A stretch of 64,000 nucleotides of DNA from contig OZ244857.1 of assembly GCA_965220935.1 (NCBI GenBank), positions 1,178,001-1,242,000 of the forward strand. The letters are read 5' to 3'. Shown here in pieces: positions 59,177 through 64,000 of this stretch (positions are counted from its first letter, which is position 1; each line of letters opens with the position of its first letter). This stretch comes from Bin80 sp965220935. GTDB taxonomy: Bacteria; Bacteroidota; Rhodothermia; Rhodothermales; Bin80. The notes beneath the pieces were generated by a model. That model was given only the letters and a program-made list of their open reading frames with translations. It did no database searches and was not told the origin of the DNA. The position numbers and the translations under genes are program-made.

Positions 59177-59890
59177 ATGTTTAATCGAGTATTTTTTCTT
59201 ACAGCAGCAATGCTATTATTTATTATTGGATGTAATCCATCTGCTGACGAAGAGTCAATTGAAGAACCAGTTACCATGGAAGAAACATGGCAGGATCTTG
59301 GATCTGATCAATGGCGTCGCTACCAGGGTGATGGATTGCCTGAGGCATGGCAGGTTATGGATGACGGAACGATACATTTTACTGGCGAGGGCCAAGGGGG
59401 CGATATTATAACACTGCAACAGTATGAGAATTTTGAACTTGATCTAGAATGGAAAGTGTCTCCTGGCGGCAATAGTGGAATCATGTTCAGAGTTTCAGAG
59501 GAGCATGATGCTCCATGGAGAACGGGGCCTGAGTATCAGATTCTTGATAATGAGGCGCATCCAGATGCCACAGAGGGCGCCGATCGTCATGCTGGTGCAA
59601 ATTATGACATGCATGCTCCGTCAATGGATGTCGTTCATCCAGCTGGTCAATGGAATCATGCAAAGATTATTGTGGATGGTGCAAATGTAGAGCACTGGCT
59701 TAATGGTGAAATGATTGTATCTTACCGGTTGTGGAGCGATGCGTGGAAAGATTTAATCGCGGAGAGTAAGTGGATTGATATGCCAACATATGGAATGGAA
59801 CAAACGGGGCATATCTGCCTCCAAGATCATAGCGATCCGGTGTGGTTTAGAAATATTCGCATCCGCTCTTTGCCAGCACCCGGTGTGTAG
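59177..59890 (+). CDS. DUF1080 lipoprotein (3-keto-glycoside hydrolase-like)
   Basis: ATG 59177 gives a lipoprotein signal (FFLTAAMLLFIIGCN); the longer frame from 59030 overlaps the transporter and is rejected. The DUF1080 jelly-roll fold is seen as YENFELDLEWKVSPGGNSGI, EYQILDNEAHPDA, GQWNHAKIIVDGANVEHWLN and the final GHICLQDHSDPVWFRNIRIR. Members of this family hydrolyse 3-keto-disaccharides or lie in sugar-degradation clusters. It is probably anchored in the outer membrane or periplasm. Confidence 0.9.
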   Translation: MFNRVFFLTAAMLLFIIGCNPSADEESIEEPVTMEETWQDLGSDQWRRYQGDGLPEAWQVMDDGTIHFTGEGQGGDIITLQQYENFELDLEWKVSPGGNSGIMFRVSEEHDAPWRTGPEYQILDNEAHPDATEGADRHAGANYDMHAPSMDVVHPAGQWNHAKIIVDGANVEHWLNGEMIVSYRLWSDAWKDLIAESKWIDMPTYGMEQTGHICLQDHSDPVWFRNIRIRSLPAPGV

Positions 59891-60535
59891 GAATGTGATG
59901 ATAGCGGCCAATTTATTTATATGAGTTTGGATGCGCGTTATGTTATGTGCTACTGATGGGCACTGAGTTTCGCAGATTCAGAGCAACCCTGTAGTTTACA
60001 CGATCCAACCATCGTCTTCCTTTCTATTTTGACTAAGATTTGTTTTTAGTTTATTAGTGTATCCTGCCCTTTATCAGGTATATCATGATACTATGCGCGT
60101 TTTATTATGGATATAAAATCTTAAATCCCCTCACCGTTATTTTATTGTCATGAACATCACTGAGAAAATTATCCGAAAACTTAAGTCCGCGGGAGTTGAG
60201 AAGGCTGAGGCACATGCCGAAGTTATTACAGAAGTAATTGAAGATGTACTAAAAAAGATTCCAACCAAGGACTATGTTGACAGTCAATTTGCACAACAAG
60301 CGGCTACAAATGGTCAATTCCATAAAGAAACTCAAGCAGAACTTGAGAACCAGCGTATGAAGAGGACCGAAGATCGTTCTGAAACGCAAATAGGATTTGC
60401 GCAGATAAATGCGAAAATAGACTCTGGATTTGCGAAAATGGAAACAAGGTTTGTTGAACAGGATCAGAAAGACACAGAACTGCGTGCTGAAATGCTCGCA
60501 GGGTTCGCAAACCAGACTGCAATGCTCAAATCTTC

Positions 60536-61829
60536 GGCGCTTCCGCTTTTTTTGTGAAAAAAGTCATGATTTTGCGTATCTGGGGCTTAGATCAAGTCCG
60601 TCCAAATGGAAGTAAATTGCATCCACAAATCGTTCTTTATTGCGGAATCCATGTGCACGGATTTTGACGGTTTTGATCCGACTATTGATGCTTTCAGCCG
60701 GGCCATTACTGACATCAACAACAATGGCATTGATGATCCCCCAGAGATGCTTTCTAATCATTCTGGCGACATCTCTGACTGGCTCAAGCCGACAGCGCAA
60801 CTCAATGTTTTATTCCAAGTCTCAAGTTGCGCTTTTATAGTCCCACATTTTTCTGAACGTTTGGCCCAGGCTTTGGAGGTTTTGATGGAAATGGTGCGGA
60901 TGGCATGGAAGGCCCTCTTTTGCGCTAATGACATGTTGTGAGGACTTTTGAGCCAACTATCGTCAGAATCGGATTGCCTTCCTTGAGGAGCGCTTTGTGC
61001 TGGACTTTATCCACCGAAACTCCCAGATGCTTCGCGACATGAAACCGATCAAAGCAGATCTTCTTTTTTGCGTTTGGCAGACAAGCTAAGGTTGCACGAA
61101 TATAGGCAGGCCACATGTCCATGCTCCTGATCCCGTTCAACTGCTCGGTGGATAATTGCCAACGCATCAACACCTTTTGATCACGCCCAATGCCGACACC
61201 GTTGCTGTGTCGGCATCGGATACGACAGTAAAGTACTTATGTCCTTTCTTATAAGCCACCTCATCGACACAGATGTTCGCAATCACCTGCTCTTTTTTTC
61301 TTGCCAGTCCACGATGAACAATGCCCGCAATGGCTTTCCATCCAAGCCCCATCTGGCGCGAAATCGCCAATATACTCGCCTCTTTGATCCACCCAGTTAC
61401 CGACTCCTCAAAGTATACCGAGAACTAGGGCCCGCCCATGGAACCCGCGCCGTCTTTACCCCACACTCACTACCCTTGACCCGGGGAACCTACGCTCTCA
61501 ACGCCGTTTGATACTTACAGGTATCCAAATGCCGTCATTGACGCGCAGATCGCAAATCATAAAATGGACTCGCCTTTCCACACTTTGGACACTCCAGTGA
61601 CGATGTGTCAGTACAAGTCACCGTCACCGTTTCGCTGTATCATCATAGGCATCCTCTAAAATCTTCCATGGTGCCTCTATACCTAAACTTTTACTCACCG
61701 AATTCTTTTTCATTTGTTGATTGAATTGTTAAGTGGATAATTAACCATAGTCAGTAGGATAAATCCTACCAAGTATGATACGAAAATTCCTTAAATCTAC
61801 GATTTCTCTCACACTTTAGGCGGAAGGGC
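60536..61829 (-). mobile_element. ISL3-family insertion sequence, copy B (1294 bp)
   Basis: The ends match copy A (GGCGCTTCCGC on the left, GCCCTTCCGCC as the reverse complement of the right), and it is flanked by the perfect 8-bp duplication AAATCTTC at 60528-60535 and 61830-61837. It is 79 bp shorter than copy A because of about ten small internal deletions of 6-12 bp, while base substitutions are few. Confidence 0.92.
60564..61713 (-). pseudogene. ISL3-family transposase, copy B, decayed
   Basis: It is homologous to the copy A transposase over its whole length. Small deletions break the frame several times; surviving pieces are ICVDEVAYKKGHKYFTVV (DDE start), KKKICFDRFHVAKHLGVSVD and the C-terminal GPAESINSRIKTVKIRAHGF with FHLDGLDLSP. 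It shares copy A's frameshift before the C-terminal segment. Confidence 0.88.
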
Positions 61830-62168
61830 AAATCTTCACAGTTCAGCCTCCTACGGTGGACTGTCGGAAGTATCTTCGTGATTATAGGTTTCTTAGCAAC
61901 ATTAATCTACTTTTTGCTAAGGCAAGGGCTATCCTGACCATCGTGTGCTATCAATAATTCGCTTAAGTCTACTGGTGTGTCAATTTGTGACTTAATGACC
62001 GTGATCATTTTCGTTACTTGTGAAAAGGCCAAGTAAAAGTTGCCTGATTTAATTCACATTTTACCCCGACCGTAGAATAGGATTAATTTGCCCATCTAAG
62101 AATCGTCTCATTTGGTGTGAGATTTATTGCTTAGAGATAAGTGTTGTTTGAAACATAGAACGGCGATC

Positions 62169-62810
62169 TCATTCTTCATTGTTGGTGTACAACGATTTCA
62201 AGTATGATTCAATTTCAGGAATTGACTGGAACACTTTATGCGCCCCAGCTTCCTCAAGAATATAATGGGCAAATGTTGACGCAAGACCAATGACATGACA
62301 GCCTGCATCTAATCCGCCTTGAATGCCATATTTAGAATCTTCAATGACAATGCACTCAGAAGGTGGAACTCCTAAACGCGATGCACCTAACAAAAATGGT
62401 TGACCATTAGGTTTGGGGTGTAAGACATCTTCTACGGTGACAACTGACGAAAAATATGAGGCTAAACCATGGTTCTGAAATGTTCTCTCTTGATCGGCTT
62501 TGGTCGCTGAAGTGACAAGCCCAAGAGGGAGGCCTATCCCACGACTAAACTGAACTAGTTGTAGAGCACCTGGCATCAACTGGATCTCATTTGCAAGGGA
62601 AGCAAATACGGAATGTTTCGCTTTGATGAGATGTTCAACGGTTGTAGAGCCTGTATCAAAGTGTGTTGCAATATATTCGTACACACGATCCTCTGTCCAT
62701 CCTTTGAACTTTGGAGATAAGGTTTCTGGCACATCTAAGCCATATTTCTTACAGACAATGTATTGAGCCTTTTCATGGATTGGTTCTGAATTAACCAGAA
62801 CTCCATCCAT
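62169..62810 (-). CDS. HAD-family phosphatase/phosphomutase-like, start uncertain
   Basis: This is a HAD subfamily IA-like enzyme: motif I at the N-terminus (FDMDGVLVNS), motif II GLVTSATKADQERTF, and motif III with the lysine in LHPKPNGQPFLLGA and the acid pair in CIVIEDSKYGI. The only ATG (62810) lies after the nucleophile Asp of motif I, so starting there would remove the catalytic residue. Reading upstream in frame gives ATC at 62843 or ATT at 62822 before a TAG at 62847-62849. The real start is therefore a rare codon, or the 5' end is damaged. The substrate is unknown, perhaps a sugar phosphate. Confidence 0.75.
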   Translation of the reverse strand: MDGVLVNSEPIHEKAQYIVCKKYGLDVPETLSPKFKGWTEDRVYEYIATHFDTGSTTVEHLIKAKHSVFASLANEIQLMPGALQLVQFSRGIGLPLGLVTSATKADQERTFQNHGLASYFSSVVTVEDVLHPKPNGQPFLLGASRLGVPPSECIVIEDSKYGIQGGLDAGCHVIGLASTFAHYILEEAGAHKVFQSIPEIESYLKSLYTNNEE

Positions 62811-62924
62811 ATCAAAGAGAATGGCCGAAGGTAGATGTTTGATGAACTAGAAGGATTGCAATTTAGAGACAGATATTACTACGAATCAGTCGGAGTAAGT
62901 GGACAGTGAATCTTCTTTTAACTT

Positions 62925-63953
62925 TTATAGAGTCGCCCCGATAGTTAACAATGGAATACGGAGTAGATACATATTGGCAGTCACGTAAAGCGTAGTGCCG
63001 TCATCACCGAAAGCGCAATTGGAAGTAGGCTGAGTCGTATTAATGGTACCAAGATGAGTTGCATCGGGATGAAAAACAAGAATACCACCAGGTCCAGTTG
63101 CAAATATATTCCCTCTCACATCTACCTTTAAGCCATCGGGCAGTCCAGGGTGCTCATCGCCCACCAAATGGGTTGCATCAAAAAAGACTCGCCCATTATC
63201 AATATTCCCATCAGGTAAAACATCGTATGCCATCCAGATCGCTTGCTCTGGGTTTGAGTTTGATACATACAGCGTCTTTTCGTCAGGAGAAAAAGCCAGT
63301 CCATTGGGATGACTCAATAGGGAATCAAGGAGCGTGGTATTGCCTTCGGGGGTTACGCTGAATACGCCTTGAAAATCTAATTCTTTTGATGGATCTAACA
63401 TTCCTTGCACAAGGCCATACGCTGGATCTGTAAAATATAGTGTGCCATTTGAATGAAACACTAAGTCATTTGGACTATTCAATTTTGCTCCTTGATACTG
63501 ACCCGTTAAGGTGCTGTACTCAGCTTTTGGATTCATCATATCTCCAATCAATTGTGCGATACGACGATCTCCATGCTGAGCAATGAATAAATTTCCGTCT
63601 AAACTCAAGGTTAATCCATTGGACCCAAGTCCACCTTCTCGCTTTGCAGCACCAGTATATCCAGAGGGATCTAAGAATACTTCAACATTGCGCACTTGTT
63701 GCCAATTATAGATTTTATTTGTATATACATCAGAAAAGAGCAAGTAACCGCCATCATTAACCCATACGGGGCCTTCTACCCATATAAACCCGTCGGCGAG
63801 GATTTCCAGTTGAGCCTCGGGATCAATCAGCTCAGTCATGGCTTCATCTAAAACTTCAATAGAACCGATCATTTCTTGAGCAGACGCAGAAATGGCTTGG
63901 CCTATGACCACGAATACTGAAATACATAATATGGAACGTATGAACATCATCAT
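62925..63953 (-). CDS. Secreted SMP-30/gluconolactonase-like beta-propeller protein
   Basis: A signal peptide (SILCISVFVVIGQAISASAQ) is followed by a six-bladed propeller of the SMP-30/gluconolactonase family: GFIWVEGPVWVNDGGYLLFS, SNGLTLSLDGNLFIAQHGDR, KLNSPNDLVFHSNGTLYFTD, SHPNGLAFSPDEKTLYVSNS and GLPDGLKVDVRGNIFATGPG. The metal-binding Glu, Asn and Asp positions appear kept, so it may hydrolyse lactones in the periplasm or outside. It is complete at 342 aa. Confidence 0.9.
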   Translation of the reverse strand: MMMFIRSILCISVFVVIGQAISASAQEMIGSIEVLDEAMTELIDPEAQLEILADGFIWVEGPVWVNDGGYLLFSDVYTNKIYNWQQVRNVEVFLDPSGYTGAAKREGGLGSNGLTLSLDGNLFIAQHGDRRIAQLIGDMMNPKAEYSTLTGQYQGAKLNSPNDLVFHSNGTLYFTDPAYGLVQGMLDPSKELDFQGVFSVTPEGNTTLLDSLLSHPNGLAFSPDEKTLYVSNSNPEQAIWMAYDVLPDGNIDNGRVFFDATHLVGDEHPGLPDGLKVDVRGNIFATGPGGILVFHPDATHLGTINTTQPTSNCAFGDDGTTLYVTANMYLLRIPLLTIGATL

Positions 63954-64000
63954 TGACTAATTTGAAATAGTGCTGTCTTTGAGAGCAGGAGTTGACCCAG

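Larger units (their letters stand above)
60150..61937 (+). pseudogene. DUF1640-like coiled-coil membrane protein, split by ISL3 copy B
   Basis: The N-terminal part starts at 60150 (MNITEKIIRKLKSAGVEKAE) with a long coiled coil (AQINAKIDSGFAKMETRF) up to LKSS at 60535. Removing 60536-61829 and one duplication continues in frame as QFSLLRWTVGSIFVIIGFLA and TLIYFLLRQGLS, the expected C-terminal membrane span, with stop TGA at 61935-61937. Without the IS the protein would be about 164 aa with the typical shape of this family. As it stands, translation enters the IS and stops at 60557, losing the anchor. The gene at 14233 has the same architecture. Confidence 0.85.

Noticed and set aside
1..64000. 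tRNA or rRNA genes
   Set aside because: No cloverleaf-type arms or T-loop motifs in the right spacing and no rRNA-like stretch were seen by eye; a dedicated scan was not possible.

Overview
The window looks like a chromosome segment of a marine or symbiotic relative of the Bacteroidota/Rhodothermota. The evidence is a Bacteroidota-style arginine operon (argG-argC-argD-argF'-argB-argE), a C-terminal YPNPF-type sorting domain on a giant fibronectin-III protein, DUF1080, LVIVD-repeat, DUF305 and SMP-30 secreted proteins, a PEP carboxylase, and starts preceded by AT-rich leaders with little Shine-Dalgarno signal. Genus cannot be fixed from sequence alone.

Layout. (1) 1-23 kb is a decaying defence and mobile island: an Eco57I-class DNA methyltransferase split by an ISL3-type element, a small gene plus HEPN-like gene pair, IS66 and IS4-type relics, an ATPase split by an ISAzo13-type element, an IS630-type element, IS110 and group II intron relics, a coiled-coil membrane protein, an apparently intact two-gene operon (AAA_14/DUF4143 ATPase plus a 1383-aa NACHT-like STAND protein with a nuclease-like tail), and tandem decayed copies of the HEPN-pair module. 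(2) 23.1-29.3 kb is the tightly overlapping arginine operon. (3) 29.8-35.5 kb is a fibronectin-III surface protein whose signal-peptide exon is cut off from the body by a 13-nt G/C homopolymer, a candidate phase switch. (4) 36.2-38.1 kb holds moaA and a frameshifted secreted EEP phosphohydrolase. (5) 38.3-45.1 kb is one large N-6 adenine DNA methylase gene wrecked by an IS1634/IS4-type element, an IS66-type element, frameshifts and stops. (6) 45.2-59.9 kb is mostly intact housekeeping and envelope genes: ppc, HU, modA-modB, a TPM-domain protein, a 1164-aa outer-membrane protein, DUF305, LVIVD, a nucleoside transporter and DUF1080. (7) 60.1-64 kb has a coiled-coil gene split by a second ISL3 copy, a HAD hydrolase and an SMP-30 lactonase-like gene.

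How it fits together. Target-site duplications can be read directly for five IS insertions (ISL3 twice, ISAzo13, IS66, IS630). For four of them, removing the element and one duplication restores the reading frame of the host gene. Both large DNA methyltransferase genes have been inactivated this way, while the STAND/ATPase operon between the HEPN modules is still open. That operon is the best candidate for an undescribed defence system here. The poly-G switch in the fibronectin-III gene is the best candidate for an undescribed regulatory device.
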